Below, piece after piece: positions 8,517-17,034 of a stretch of DNA of 64,000 nt. Below the pieces are notes generated by a model. It had not been told where the DNA came from, searched no databases, and worked only from the letters and a program-made list of their open reading frames with translations. Both the position numbers and the translations under genes were made by a program. Source of the stretch: Streptomyces althioticus (lineage in GTDB: Bacteria; Actinomycetota; Actinomycetes; Streptomycetales; Streptomycetaceae); NCBI GenBank assembly GCA_014649355.1, contig BMSW01000015.1:62001-126000 (forward strand), given 5' to 3'. The stretch's first letter is position 1. Each line of letters starts with the position of its first letter.

Positions 8517-9245
8517 GTGTCGACTTATCTGCTTGTCCATGGCGCGTGGCACGACGCCCGGTGCTGGGACCGGACGGCCCCGCTGCTGGAGGCCGCCGGC
8601 CACCGCGTGCTGCGCCCCTCGCTGACCGGCTACGGCGACAAGGCGCACCTGTTCGGCCCCGAGGTGGGCCTGGACACCCATGTCGAGGACGTCGTCCGGC
8701 TGATCAAGGACGAGGACCTGACCGACGTGATCCTGGTCGGCCACAGCTACGCGGGTCTGGTGATCTCGTCGGCGGCGAACGAGGTCCCGGAGCGCGTCGC
8801 GCACCTGGTGTACCTGGACGCGATGGTGCCGGAGCACGGCGAGACCGCGGTCGACGCGCAGCCGGTGACCCAGCACCTGATCGACGCCGCCGCGTCCACG
8901 GACACCCCGTGGCGCATCCCGCCGCTGCCGGAACTTCCGCCGCCCTTCGGCCTGTTCGGCGTGACCGATCCGGCGGACCAGGAGTGGCTGCGCGGCATGC
9001 TCTCCGACCACCCGGTGCTGTGCCTGCGCCAGCCGGCCCACCTGGACAACCCTGCCCTGCGTGACGTCCCGCGCACACACATCCACTGCGTCGGCGCGGC
9101 TCCGGAGGGCATCGTGCGCCGCCCGGTGCCGCCGTTCCAGCCCAACGGGACGCCGTCGCGGGTACGGGAACTGCCCACCGGGCACGACTGCATGATCACG
9201 ATGCCCAAGGAGTTGAGCGACCTGCTGCTGGAAGTGGCGGGCTGA
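8517..9245 (+). CDS. Alpha/beta hydrolase
   Basis: 242 aa. It has the alpha/beta-hydrolase fold with an oxyanion HGAWHD motif near residue 8, the nucleophile elbow VGHSYAG (Ser about 84) and a C-terminal catalytic His in PTGHDCMITMP (about 223). It resembles the EstC/salicylic-acid-esterase-like branch. Substrate unknown, probably an ester or amide. The GTG at 8517 is preferred because GGAAGG lies 8 bases upstream and the protein begins directly with the first beta strand (STYLLVHGAWH). Divergent from the HxlR regulator. Confidence 0.88.
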   Translation: MSTYLLVHGAWHDARCWDRTAPLLEAAGHRVLRPSLTGYGDKAHLFGPEVGLDTHVEDVVRLIKDEDLTDVILVGHSYAGLVISSAANEVPERVAHLVYLDAMVPEHGETAVDAQPVTQHLIDAAASTDTPWRIPPLPELPPPFGLFGVTDPADQEWLRGMLSDHPVLCLRQPAHLDNPALRDVPRTHIHCVGAAPEGIVRRPVPPFQPNGTPSRVRELPTGHDCMITMPKELSDLLLEVAG

Positions 9246-9264
9246 GCCGCCCCTCGCCGCGCCC

Positions 9265-9915
9265 TCAGCTCGACGACACCGGCAGCACGTCCGGCGCCAG
9301 CGCCGCCGCCCTCGCCGTCGCCGCCGTCATCCGGCGGCGGTGGTGGCGCCGGCACAGCACCTCGTAGCCGATTTCGTCCGTGGAGCCGGTCACGTCACCG
9401 ACGACGACCTGGGCGCCCTCGACGACCATGACCCCGCCGACCGTGCGGGCGTTGTGCGTGGCGCGGGCGCCGCACCAGCACAGGGCCTCGACCTGGAGCA
9501 CCTCGACTCGGTCGGCGAGTTCGACCAGGCGCTGGGAGCCGGGGAACAGCTTGGAGCGGAAGTCGGTGGTGATGCCGAAGGCGTAGACGTCGAGGTCCAG
9601 GTCGTCCACCACGCGGGCGAGCTGGTCGATCTGCCCGGGGTCGAGGAACTGCGCCTCGTCGGCGATCACGTAGTCCGCGCGCCGGCCCTGCGACAGGTGG
9701 TCGACGAGGTGGGCGTACAGGTCGGCGCCGTCCCCCACCTCCACCGCGTCCGTGACCAGGCCCAGGCGGGAGGAGAGCTTGCCCTCGCCGGCCCGGTCGT
9801 TACGGGTGAAGATCATGCCGACCAGGCCGCGTGCCGACCGGTTGTGCTCGATCTGCAGAGCGAGGGTCGACTTCCCGCAGTCCATCGTTCCGCAGAAGAA
9901 CACCAGCTCGGACAT
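9265..9915 (-). CDS. tdk: Thymidine kinase
   Basis: 216 aa, type II thymidine kinase, cytosolic salvage of deoxythymidine to dTMP using ATP. It shows a P-loop GTMDCGKST (9-17), the DEAQF catalytic/Walker B motif, and C-terminal zinc ligands in CWCGARATHN and the later CRRHH. The length matches the family. It lies 46 bp downstream of the phosphatase gene on the same strand and may be the end of the DUF5998-phosphatase-tdk run. Confidence 0.96.
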   Translation of the reverse strand: MSELVFFCGTMDCGKSTLALQIEHNRSARGLVGMIFTRNDRAGEGKLSSRLGLVTDAVEVGDGADLYAHLVDHLSQGRRADYVIADEAQFLDPGQIDQLARVVDDLDLDVYAFGITTDFRSKLFPGSQRLVELADRVEVLQVEALCWCGARATHNARTVGGVMVVEGAQVVVGDVTGSTDEIGYEVLCRRHHRRRMTAATARAAALAPDVLPVSSS

Positions 9916-9961
9916 CAGGGGTCGGCAACCTTTCGGCAGGGGTCAGGGACGGCGGAGCGCG

Positions 9962-11191
9962 TCAGGAGCGTACTTCGAGCAGCGGGACCAGCTGCTCGGC
10001 AGGGGTCATGGAACCGTGGTTGCCGACCATCGCCGACTCCCTGGGCTCCCGCTCCGAGGCGATGAGCAGGACGTCGTCCCTGGCGGCGGCGATCACGTCG
10101 CCGATCCGGTGGTACACCCGGTCGTCGACCTCCGGCCCGAACCAGCCCGCGGCGATCGCCTCGTCGCGGGAGGCGACCCAGAACTGCTCGCCGAGCACCT
10201 CGCGCCAGCACGCCAGCACGTCGCCCGCGGCGCCCGGCACCGCGTACACGTGGCGGGCCCGGCCCTCGCCGCCGAGCAGGGCGACGCCCGCCTTCAGCTC
10301 CCAGTCCTCGTCGAAGTCGATGCGGTGCGTCTCGTCGAAGGGGATGTCGACCATGCCGTGGTCGGCGGTGACGTAGAGGGCGCTGCGCGGCGGGAGTTGC
10401 TCGGCGAGGCGCTGCACCAGGCGGTCCACGTACATCAGCTGGCCGCGCCAGGTGTCGGAGTCGACGCCGAAGCGGTGGCCGGCGCCGTCGACCTCGGCGT
10501 AGTACGTGTAGACCAGCGAGCGGTCTCCGGCGGCCAGTTGCTCGGCGGCGGTGTCCATGCGGTCCTCGCCGGACAGCCGCCCCTGGAAGGTGCCGCCGCT
10601 CAGCGCGACCTTGGTGAGCGGGGTGTTGGCGAAGGTCGGGGAGGACACCTGCGCGGCGTGCACGCCCGCGCGGTGCGCCAGCTCGAACACCGTCGGGTAC
10701 GGCTGCCAGGCGCCCGGCGGGGTCCAGGGCTGCCAGCGCAGCTGGTTCATCAGCTCGCCGGTGTCCGGGTCGCGCACGGTGTAGCCGGGCAGGCCGTGGG
10801 CGCCCGGGGGCAGGCCGGTGCCGACGGAGGCGAGGGAGGTCGCGGTGGTCGCCGGGTAGCCTGCGGTGATCGGGCGTCCGGTGCCGCCGCGCGAGGCGGA
10901 CAGCAGGGACGTCAGGAACGGCGCCTCCTCCGGGTGGGCCTTGAGCTGCTCCCAGCCGAGGCCGTCGATGAGGAAGACGCAGTTGCGGTCGGCGGGGGTG
11001 AGCTCGCTGATTCCCGCGGTCATGCCGGGGACGCCGAGGCCGGCGGCGAGGGTGGGCAGCAGGTCGGCCAGGGAGCCGGTGCCGTAGGCCGGGACGGGCG
11101 CGGAGCCGACGGGGAGGGGCTCCGGGTGGGTGTCCCAGACGTCGGGCGCCAGGTGTCCGCGGTCGTGGGCGGCGGGCGGGGGGTATGCCAT
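9962..11191 (-). CDS. Alkaline-phosphatase-superfamily protein (nucleotide pyrophosphatase/phosphodiesterase type)
   Basis: 409 aa. It carries the two-metal phosphodiesterase/NPP signatures: FLIDGLGW (first metal Asp), the Thr nucleophile region GYPATTATSLASVGTG, AEVDGAGHRFG, YVTADHGM and a late NHGSM. All expected metal ligands are visible. The likely reaction is hydrolysis of a phosphodiester or nucleotide; the substrate is not predictable. No signal peptide, so probably cytosolic. Its ATG overlaps the stop of the DUF5998 gene by one base (TGATG), implying translational coupling. Confidence 0.9.
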   Translation of the reverse strand: MAYPPPAAHDRGHLAPDVWDTHPEPLPVGSAPVPAYGTGSLADLLPTLAAGLGVPGMTAGISELTPADRNCVFLIDGLGWEQLKAHPEEAPFLTSLLSASRGGTGRPITAGYPATTATSLASVGTGLPPGAHGLPGYTVRDPDTGELMNQLRWQPWTPPGAWQPYPTVFELAHRAGVHAAQVSSPTFANTPLTKVALSGGTFQGRLSGEDRMDTAAEQLAAGDRSLVYTYYAEVDGAGHRFGVDSDTWRGQLMYVDRLVQRLAEQLPPRSALYVTADHGMVDIPFDETHRIDFDEDWELKAGVALLGGEGRARHVYAVPGAAGDVLACWREVLGEQFWVASRDEAIAAGWFGPEVDDRVYHRIGDVIAAARDDVLLIASEREPRESAMVGNHGSMTPAEQLVPLLEVRS

Positions 11192-11775
11192 CAGCGCAGG
11201 TCCGCGGTCGCCTCGGACAGGGCCTGGGCGAAGGTGAGCGCCTGGCGCACGGTTTCCGGGCCGTCGCCGGCCTCGCTGACGCGCAGGCTCAGGTCGTCGG
11301 CCGTCGAGCTGCCCGTGTAGCCGTGGTCGGCCTCGCAGTCGGGGTCGCCGCAGGCGGCCGGCTCCAGGTCGATGCGGGAGACCGCGCCCCAGCCGATGGT
11401 GAGCACGATCTCGCGCGGCAGCGTGCCCGGCTTGTACGACTCCGGGTTGGCGACCACGCGGCTGACCACGATCGACGAGATCCGGCCGAGCTTGACCGAC
11501 TCGGTGGACGTGGTGGCGTAGGGGGCCGGGGACGTGCTGTCCGCGGCCTGCTCGTCGGTGTGGCTGACGATGAAGCGGTTGGCGGTGAGGACGAGCACGG
11601 TCACGTGCCGCCGCACCTCGTTCTGGTCGAACGTCGTCTCCTGGTGGACCAGATACGACCGGACGGGCTCGCCGCCCACGGCGGCCTCCACCGCCTCGGC
11701 CACGAGGGCCGGGTAGTAGCCGCTGCGCTCGATCGCCGCCCGCAGCCCCTGGGTCGTCGTACTGGTCTTGGCCAT
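11191..11775 (-). CDS. DUF5998 family protein
   Basis: 194 aa, conserved actinobacterial protein of unknown function. It begins MAKTSTTTQGLRAAIERSGYYPALV and includes CGDPDCEADHGY, a possible metal site with two Cys, an Asp and a His. Upstream ATG at 11784 is possible, but a TAGGAT hexamer lies exactly 7 bases before the ATG at 11775, which looks like a -10 element giving a leaderless transcript. It is coupled to the phosphatase gene downstream and has kept this pairing in related genomes as far as I recall. Confidence 0.85.
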   Translation of the reverse strand: MAKTSTTTQGLRAAIERSGYYPALVAEAVEAAVGGEPVRSYLVHQETTFDQNEVRRHVTVLVLTANRFIVSHTDEQAADSTSPAPYATTSTESVKLGRISSIVVSRVVANPESYKPGTLPREIVLTIGWGAVSRIDLEPAACGDPDCEADHGYTGSSTADDLSLRVSEAGDGPETVRQALTFAQALSEATADLR

Positions 11776-11826
11776 GTGGCCCATCCTACGGGTGGCCACC
11801 GACTGCGAGGCACCGCTCGCCCCGGG

Positions 11827-14736
11827 TCAGTACGCGGGGAGGGTCCGGGGCCCGAGGTCGTCCCGGGCGGGCGGCGGCGCGAGACGTACGGAGGCGCCGA
11901 GGACGCTGACGCCGTGCGGGGCGACGACGACCGGCTCCAGGGTGACCGCGACGACCTCCGGGTGGTCGTGGACCAGGCGGGACACCCGCAGCATCAGCTC
12001 CTCCAGCGCGGGGGTGTCGACGGGCGCCGAGCCGCGCCAGCCGAACAGCAGCGGGGCCGTGCGGATCGACCGGACCAGCGAGGTGGCGTCCCGGTCGGTG
12101 ACCGGGATCAAGCGGTGAGCCATGTCGCCGAGCAGTTGGGAGGCGGCCCCCGCGAGCCCGAACGACAGCACGGCGCCGGCCGCGGGGTCGATGACCGCGC
12201 GGACCACGGTGTCCACCCCGCGGGGAGCCATGCGCTGCACCACGGGGCGCAGCTCCTCCGGGCTGCCGAACAGCTCGGTGAGCTCGGCGTACGCCCGGCG
12301 CAGCTGCTCCTCGTCGGCGAGGTCGAGACGGACGCCGCCCAGGTCGGCGCGGTGCCTGAGGTGCGGGGCGGTCGCCTTGAGGGCGACCGGGTAACCGAGG
12401 GCGCGGGCGGCCTCGGCGGCGGCGCCGGGGGTGGGCGCGGGCAGCGCGCGGTGGACGTGGACGCCGTAGGCGGCGAGCAGTTCGCAGGTGGCGTCGGTGG
12501 TGAGGGTGAGGCCCTGGCCGCGGGCGAGCAGCCCGTCGATGAGGGTGGCGGCGCCCCGCTCGTCGATGTCCTCGTACTCGGGCACCTTGCCGGGTTCGGC
12601 CGCGTCCCGCCGCCACTGCCCGTACGCCACGGCCTGCGCGAGCGCCCGGACGGCGCGCTCCGCGGCGGGGTAGGCGGGGAGGGGGTGGGGGCCCTCGGGG
12701 GGCGCGTCGTCGGGGCGTGCGTCCTCGGGGCGTGCGTCCTCAGGGGACGGTGCAGGCGCGCCCTTGTCGTCCGCCGTGGCGCCCTCGTCCGCCGTCGCGC
12801 GGGGTTCCGCGCGCTCCCCCGTGCGGGGGGCCGGGTCGGGGCCGGAGGCGGCGCCCGGCTGGGGCGCCGTGCTCGTCGCGGCGGACAGGGCCTCCGCGAG
12901 GCCGCCCAGCTCGACGTGGACGACGAGGACCGGCTTGGTGGGCCGCTCGGCGGCGGCCGAGCGCAGCGCCTCCGCCAGGGCCGCGTCACCGACCGAGCCC
13001 TCGCCCACCGAGGGGATGGCGGTGACGACGACGGCGTCGGAGGAGTCGTCGGCCAGCGCGCGGGAGAGCGCGGCGTGGAAGTCGGCCGCGGAGGCGGCGG
13101 TGGTGAGGTCCTGCGGCGGGTGCGGGCGCAGCCCCTCGGCGAGGCAGGCGTCGTAGGTGAGCAGGCCCAGGGACTCCGAGTTGCCGAGGATCGCCACCCG
13201 GGGTCCGGCGGGGAGGGGCTGGCGGGCGAGCAGCAGGCCCGCGTCGACCAGGTCGGTGATGGTGTCCACGCGGATCACCCCGGCCTGGCGCAGCAGGGCG
13301 GAGACCGTGGCGTGCGGCAGCTGGGTCGCGCGGACGGCGTGCCCGCGCGGTCCCGCCCCGTGGCGCGCGCCCTGCACCACGACCAGCGGCTTGGCGGCGG
13401 CGGTGCGGCGGGCGAGGCGGGTGAACTTGCGGGGGTTGCCGATGGATTCCAGGTACATCAGGGCGACGTCGGTGTCGGCGTCCTCGTACCAGTACTGCAG
13501 GACGTCGTTGCCGGAGACGTCGGCGCGGTTGCCGGAGGAGACGAACGTGGACAGGCCGGTGACACCGGTGACGCCGCCGCCGCGCCGGTGCAGGCGGGAC
13601 AGCAGCGCGACGCCGATGGCGCCGGACTGGGCGAACAGGCCGATGCGGCCGGCGCGGGGCATGTCGGGGGCGAGCGAGGCGTTCAGCCGCACCTCGGGCG
13701 AGGTGTTGATGACGCCGAAGGAGTTCGGTCCGATGATCCGCATGCCGTAGCTGCGGGCCTGCCGGACCAGGGCGCGCTGGCGCTCCCTGCCCTCGGGGCC
13801 GGACTCGGCGTAGCCGGCGGAAACCACGACGAGGCCCTGGACGTCGTGCGCGCCGCACTCGGCGACGACCTCGGGGACCCGTTCGGCGGGCACCGCGACG
13901 ACCGCCACGTCCACGGGCCCGTCGATGTCGCGCACGGAGCGGAAGGCGGGGACCCCGTCGAGCTCCTTCTGCCCCTCCGGCAGCGCGCCGTTGACGGCGT
14001 AGAGGCGGCCGGTGAAGCCGCCGTCGCGGATGTTGCCGAGGATGCTGCGTCCGACGCCGCCGGGGGTGCGGCCGGTGCCGATGACGGCGACCGCGCCGGG
14101 GGCGAGGAGCCGCTGCACGGAACGGGCCTCCGCGCGCTGCTCGCGCGCGTACTGCACGGCCAGGGAGCGGTCGGTGGGTTCGAGGCCGAACTCCAGGCGG
14201 ACGACGCCGTCCTCGAAGCTGCGCTTCTGGGTGTACCCGGCGTCGGTGAACACCTTGATCATCTTGGTGTTGGCGGGCAGCACCTCGGCGGCGAACCGGC
14301 GGATGCCGCGCTCCCGGGCGACGGCGGCGATGTGCTCCAGGAGGGCGGAGGCGACGCCGCGGCCCTGGTGGGCGTCCTGCACCAGGAAGGCGACCTCGGC
14401 CTCGTCGGCCTCCGCGCCGGTGGCGGGCCGTCCGCCGGCTCCGATGCGGTCGTAGCGCACGGTGCCGATGAAGTCGTCGCCGACGGTCGCCGCGAGCCCG
14501 ACCCGGTCGACGAAGTCGTGGTGGGTGAAGCGGTGCACGTCCTTGGCGGACAGCCGTGGGTAGGGCGCGAAGAAGCGGTAGTACTTCGACTCGTCGGACA
14601 CCTGCTCGTAGAAGCTGACCAGGCGCTCCGCGTCGTCGGCGGTGATGGGGCGGATGCGCGCGGTGCCGCCGTCGCGCAGCACCACGTCGGCCTCCCAGTG
14701 GGCGGGGTACTCGTGGCGGTCCGACGAGGTCTGCAT
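11827..14736 (-). CDS. Bifunctional GNAT acetyltransferase / CoA-ligase-like protein (PatA type)
   Basis: 969 aa. Residues ~1-210 are a GNAT domain with an acetyl-CoA loop QDAHQGRGVA. Then comes a CoA-binding/ligase-like region: VAVIGTGRTPGG, GPNSFGVIN (Ser where the ligases have Cys) and AQSGAIGVALL. A Pro/Ala/Glu-rich linker (~620-690) leads to an ATP-grasp-like C-terminus. This order, GNAT first and an NDP-forming acyl-CoA synthetase-like domain second, matches Streptomyces PatA, which acetylates lysines of acyl-CoA synthetases. The segment that should hold the phosphohistidine loop appears shortened (ATQLPHATVSALLRQAG), so the ligase half is probably regulatory; this is inferred. The ATG at 14736 is preceded by TACTCT seven bases upstream, suggesting a leaderless mRNA. 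Divergent from ptsH. Confidence 0.88.
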   Translation of the reverse strand: MQTSSDRHEYPAHWEADVVLRDGGTARIRPITADDAERLVSFYEQVSDESKYYRFFAPYPRLSAKDVHRFTHHDFVDRVGLAATVGDDFIGTVRYDRIGAGGRPATGAEADEAEVAFLVQDAHQGRGVASALLEHIAAVARERGIRRFAAEVLPANTKMIKVFTDAGYTQKRSFEDGVVRLEFGLEPTDRSLAVQYAREQRAEARSVQRLLAPGAVAVIGTGRTPGGVGRSILGNIRDGGFTGRLYAVNGALPEGQKELDGVPAFRSVRDIDGPVDVAVVAVPAERVPEVVAECGAHDVQGLVVVSAGYAESGPEGRERQRALVRQARSYGMRIIGPNSFGVINTSPEVRLNASLAPDMPRAGRIGLFAQSGAIGVALLSRLHRRGGGVTGVTGLSTFVSSGNRADVSGNDVLQYWYEDADTDVALMYLESIGNPRKFTRLARRTAAAKPLVVVQGARHGAGPRGHAVRATQLPHATVSALLRQAGVIRVDTITDLVDAGLLLARQPLPAGPRVAILGNSESLGLLTYDACLAEGLRPHPPQDLTTAASAADFHAALSRALADDSSDAVVVTAIPSVGEGSVGDAALAEALRSAAAERPTKPVLVVHVELGGLAEALSAATSTAPQPGAASGPDPAPRTGERAEPRATADEGATADDKGAPAPSPEDARPEDARPDDAPPEGPHPLPAYPAAERAVRALAQAVAYGQWRRDAAEPGKVPEYEDIDERGAATLIDGLLARGQGLTLTTDATCELLAAYGVHVHRALPAPTPGAAAEAARALGYPVALKATAPHLRHRADLGGVRLDLADEEQLRRAYAELTELFGSPEELRPVVQRMAPRGVDTVVRAVIDPAAGAVLSFGLAGAASQLLGDMAHRLIPVTDRDATSLVRSIRTAPLLFGWRGSAPVDTPALEELMLRVSRLVHDHPEVVAVTLEPVVVAPHGVSVLGASVRLAPPPARDDLGPRTLPAY

Positions 14737-14872
14737 GGGCCCCAGAGTACGGCTCGCGTCCGGCGGCGGCGCGAGGCAGTCTGTGGTGGACGACCGCCGG
14801 GCCGAGGCCGCGGCCCGGCGGCCCGCGGGGGCGTCCCGGACGCCGCTCCGGGCACGCGCCACGATATGGAAG

Positions 14873-14888
14873 ACTGGTCTAGACAACC
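14873..14888 (+). promoter_or_regulatory. DasR-responsive element (dre) upstream of ptsH
   Basis: ACTGGTCTAGACAACC matches the palindromic dre consensus ACTGGTCTAGACCAGT at 13 of 16 positions. It lies 25 bp before the ptsH start codon. DasR is the GntR-family regulator of the GlcNAc/PTS regulon, and ptsH is a known type of target. The site is seen directly; regulation is inferred. Confidence 0.82.
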
Positions 14889-14912
14889 CTGAACAGCGAA
14901 GGGCAGCAACAC

Positions 14913-15194
14913 ATGGCTGAGCGCCGCGTCAACGTCGGCTGGGCCGAGGGTCTCCACGCCCGCCCCGCCTCCATCTTCGTACGGGCCGCCACGGCCGCAG
15001 GCGTCCCGGTGACGATCGCCAAGGCCGGGGGCACCCCCGTCAACGCGGCCTCGATGCTGGCCGTCCTGGGCCTCGGCGCCCAGGGTGGTGAGGAGATCGT
15101 CCTCGCCTCCGACGCCGAGGGCGCGGACGCCGCCCTCGACCGTCTGGCGAAGCTGGTCTCCGAGGGCCTCGAGGAACTCCCCGAGACCGTCTGA
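14913..15194 (+). CDS. ptsH: HPr phosphocarrier protein of the PTS
   Basis: 93 aa. The general PTS phosphocarrier receives phosphate from enzyme I on His15 (AEGLHARPAS) and passes it to sugar-specific EIIA proteins. The expected second-site region reads NAASMLAVLGLG, with Ser47 near the position of the regulatory Ser46 of Firmicutes HPr. GAAGGG lies 9 bases before the ATG. A dre-like DasR site is immediately upstream, and a strong terminator follows 34 bases after the stop, so it is monocistronic. Confidence 0.97.
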   Translation: MAERRVNVGWAEGLHARPASIFVRAATAAGVPVTIAKAGGTPVNAASMLAVLGLGAQGGEEIVLASDAEGADAALDRLAKLVSEGLEELPETV

Positions 15195-15228
15195 ACCGGA
15201 ATTCGCACGCGACGGCCGTGCGACACGG

Positions 15229-15267
15229 AAAGGCCCGCCCGGTGATCCGGGCGGGCCTTTCTCTTTC
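15229..15267 (+). terminator. ptsH terminator
   Basis: AAAGGCCCGCCCGG - TGAT - CCGGGCGGGCCTTT is a perfect 14-bp stem with a 4-base loop (15229-15260), followed by a T-rich tail CTCTTT. Confidence 0.95.
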
Positions 15268-15329
15268 CCATTTCCGGGCAGCAGAAATAGCCCCCGCCAT
15301 GTGCGCCCTCTTTGTATACGGGACCCGTG

Positions 15330-16034
15330 TTAATGGCGGAGACTCGGCATGTTTACGGCATGTTGCGAGTTCCTCACACGGTCCGTGCGGACGGCTCGCT
15401 CGGCGCCGGAGCCGAACCGCAGCCGGTGTCCGGAGTTCGCCTGCTCGGTGTGCAGCGCCGTGAGCGACCGCGCCCGCTCGCCGTCGCCGCGCGCCACGGC
15501 GTCCACGATCGCGCCGTGCTCCGCCCAGTACGCGACCGGGTCGGGCGGCCCGTCGACCGCGTACATCCAGGCGATCTTGTGCCTGAGCTGGGTCAGCATC
15601 GACGTCAGAGCCGGGCTGCCGGAGGCCTGGGCGAGCGTCTCATGGAACCAGCCGCCCAGCGAGCGCAGGTCGTCGCTGCTGCCCTGACGTGCGCGTTCCT
15701 GTCCCAACCTGACCAGGCCGCGGAGCACCTTGAGATGGGCGTCGGTGCGCCGCTGGGCCGCCCGGGAGGCGCCCAGGGGCTCCAGGAGCTGGCGCATCTC
15801 CAGCAGGTCGGCGGCCTCCTGCTCGGTGGGTTCGGCCACGCACGCGCCCGCGTGCCGACGGGTCACCACGAACCCCTCGGCCTCCAGGGTGCGCAGCGCC
15901 TCGCGGACGGGGACGCGGGAGACGCCGTAGCGACGGGCGAGCAGTTCCTCGGTGAGCCGGCCCCCGCGCTCGTAGACACCGGCGACGATGTCGTCCCGGA
16001 TCGCCGTGCACACCGAGTGCGCGGGAATACGCAT
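15330..16034 (-). CDS. GntR-family regulator (FadR/FCD subfamily)
   Basis: 234 aa. It has an N-terminal winged helix (about 1-70; LTEELLARRYGVSRVPVREALRTLEAEGFV) and an all-helical FCD ligand domain containing LEMRQLLEPLGA, GWFHETLAQASGSP and HGAIVDAVARGDGERAR. The helix carrying D/H metal or ligand residues is present. Ligand and targets unknown. GGAGG lies 6 bases before the ATG. A long inverted repeat at 16065-16108 just upstream may be its own operator. Confidence 0.9.
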   Translation of the reverse strand: MRIPAHSVCTAIRDDIVAGVYERGGRLTEELLARRYGVSRVPVREALRTLEAEGFVVTRRHAGACVAEPTEQEAADLLEMRQLLEPLGASRAAQRRTDAHLKVLRGLVRLGQERARQGSSDDLRSLGGWFHETLAQASGSPALTSMLTQLRHKIAWMYAVDGPPDPVAYWAEHGAIVDAVARGDGERARSLTALHTEQANSGHRLRFGSGAERAVRTDRVRNSQHAVNMPSLRH

Positions 16035-16064
16035 GACCGACCTCCGGCTTAATCCCCGTGAAAC

Positions 16065-16108
16065 GTCGACGATTGACGTCCGTTCGTGACTCTATTGCAA
16101 TCGACGAC
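16065..16108. promoter_or_regulatory. Inverted repeat upstream of the GntR gene
   Basis: Arms GTCGACGATTG (16065-16075) and CAATCGACGAC (16098-16108) are complementary at 10 of 11 positions. Arm centres are 33 bp apart, three helical turns. It starts 31 bp upstream of the GntR start codon. Candidate autoregulatory site. Confidence 0.5.
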
Positions 16109-16188
16109 ATTTTCCGACGGCGGACCGGAATCCATACATAATTTTTGGACAGGCGGCGCCCGCGCGGAAGGGTTCGAAAACGGCGAAA

Positions 16189-16212
16189 GCCCCGGCTCGT
16201 GGGAGCCGGGGC
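16189..16212 (-). terminator. Terminator of the M23 peptidase gene
   Basis: GCCCCGGCTC - GTGG - GAGCCGGGGC forms a perfect 10-bp stem, 22 bp beyond the stop codon. In the direction of transcription it is followed by TTTCGCCGTTTT. Confidence 0.85.
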
Positions 16213-16234
16213 CCGGAAGGCGTTAGGACGCGCC

Positions 16235-17008
16235 TCAGATGTTCACGCCGTGCGACCGGAGGTAGGAGACCGGGTCGAGGTCGGAGCCGTACTCGGCGGA
16301 CATGCGCGCCTCGAAGTGGAGGTGGGCGCCGGTGACGTTGCCGGTGGCGCCGGACACGCCGATCTGCTGGCCGGCGGTGACCTCCTGCCCCGCCGACACG
16401 GAGACGGACGACAGGTGCGCGTACTGGGTGTACGTGCCGTCGTGCATCTTGATGACGACCTGGTTGCCGTACGCGCCGCCCCAGCCGGCCTCGACGACCG
16501 TGCCGACGCCGACGGACTGGACGGGGGTGCCGCTCGCGGCGTGGAAGTCGATCCCGGTGTGGCTGCCGGACGACCAGATGGCGCCGCCGCTCTGGTACGC
16601 GGTCGACACGTACGAGCCGGGGATCGGGGAGACGAAGGTGTTGAGGCGCTTGCGCTCCGCCTCACGCGCGGCGCGCTCCTTCTCGGCGCGGGCCTTCTCG
16701 GCCTCCTCCACCGCGCGCTCCCGGGCCGCCTCCTCGGCGGCCTTGCGCGCGGCCTCCTGGGCCGCCACGCGGGCGGCCTCGTGCTGGGCGGCGGCCTGGG
16801 CGTCGACGCGGTCGGCGACCACGTCGCCGAGGGTGACGACGGGGGTGAGGCCGGTCTGTGCCGCGGCCGGTTCGGCGGCGAGCGCGGGGGCCGCGAGGGA
16901 GCCGACGACGCCGGTGCCCGCGAGGGCCGCGACGCCCGCGGCGCGGGCAGTGCCGCGCTGGACGCGGCTGGGACGACGGTGCTTCCCGGTGGCGCGGGTG
17001 AACGCCAT
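16235..17008 (-). CDS. Secreted M23-family peptidase (LytM-type cell wall hydrolase)
   Basis: 257 aa. The N-terminus is basic and hydrophobic (about 1-44) with an Ala-rich signal region ending AAPALAAEPAA. Next comes a long Ala/Glu/Arg-rich coiled coil (about 60-125). The C-terminal LytM/M23 domain has the zinc and catalytic motifs GSHTGIDFHA (HxxxD), YAHLSS and GAHLHFEAR (HxH). It is predicted to cut peptide cross-links of peptidoglycan outside the membrane. The ATG at 17008 is 11 bases from AAAGGA; an in-frame TTG at 17014 is only 5 bases from it and is a real alternative. Expression is probably controlled by the c-di-AMP riboswitch in the leader. Confidence 0.92.
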   Translation of the reverse strand: MAFTRATGKHRRPSRVQRGTARAAGVAALAGTGVVGSLAAPALAAEPAAAQTGLTPVVTLGDVVADRVDAQAAAQHEAARVAAQEAARKAAEEAARERAVEEAEKARAEKERAAREAERKRLNTFVSPIPGSYVSTAYQSGGAIWSSGSHTGIDFHAASGTPVQSVGVGTVVEAGWGGAYGNQVVIKMHDGTYTQYAHLSSVSVSAGQEVTAGQQIGVSGATGNVTGAHLHFEARMSAEYGSDLDPVSYLRSHGVNI

Positions 17009-17034
17009 GTACAAGCTGGTCCTTTCCTTCCCTC

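Noticed and set aside
11185..14892. 1235-residue open frame on the plus strand
   Set aside because: Antisense shadow of the PatA-like gene; composition is low-complexity Gly/Val/Arg typical of reversed high-GC coding sequence.
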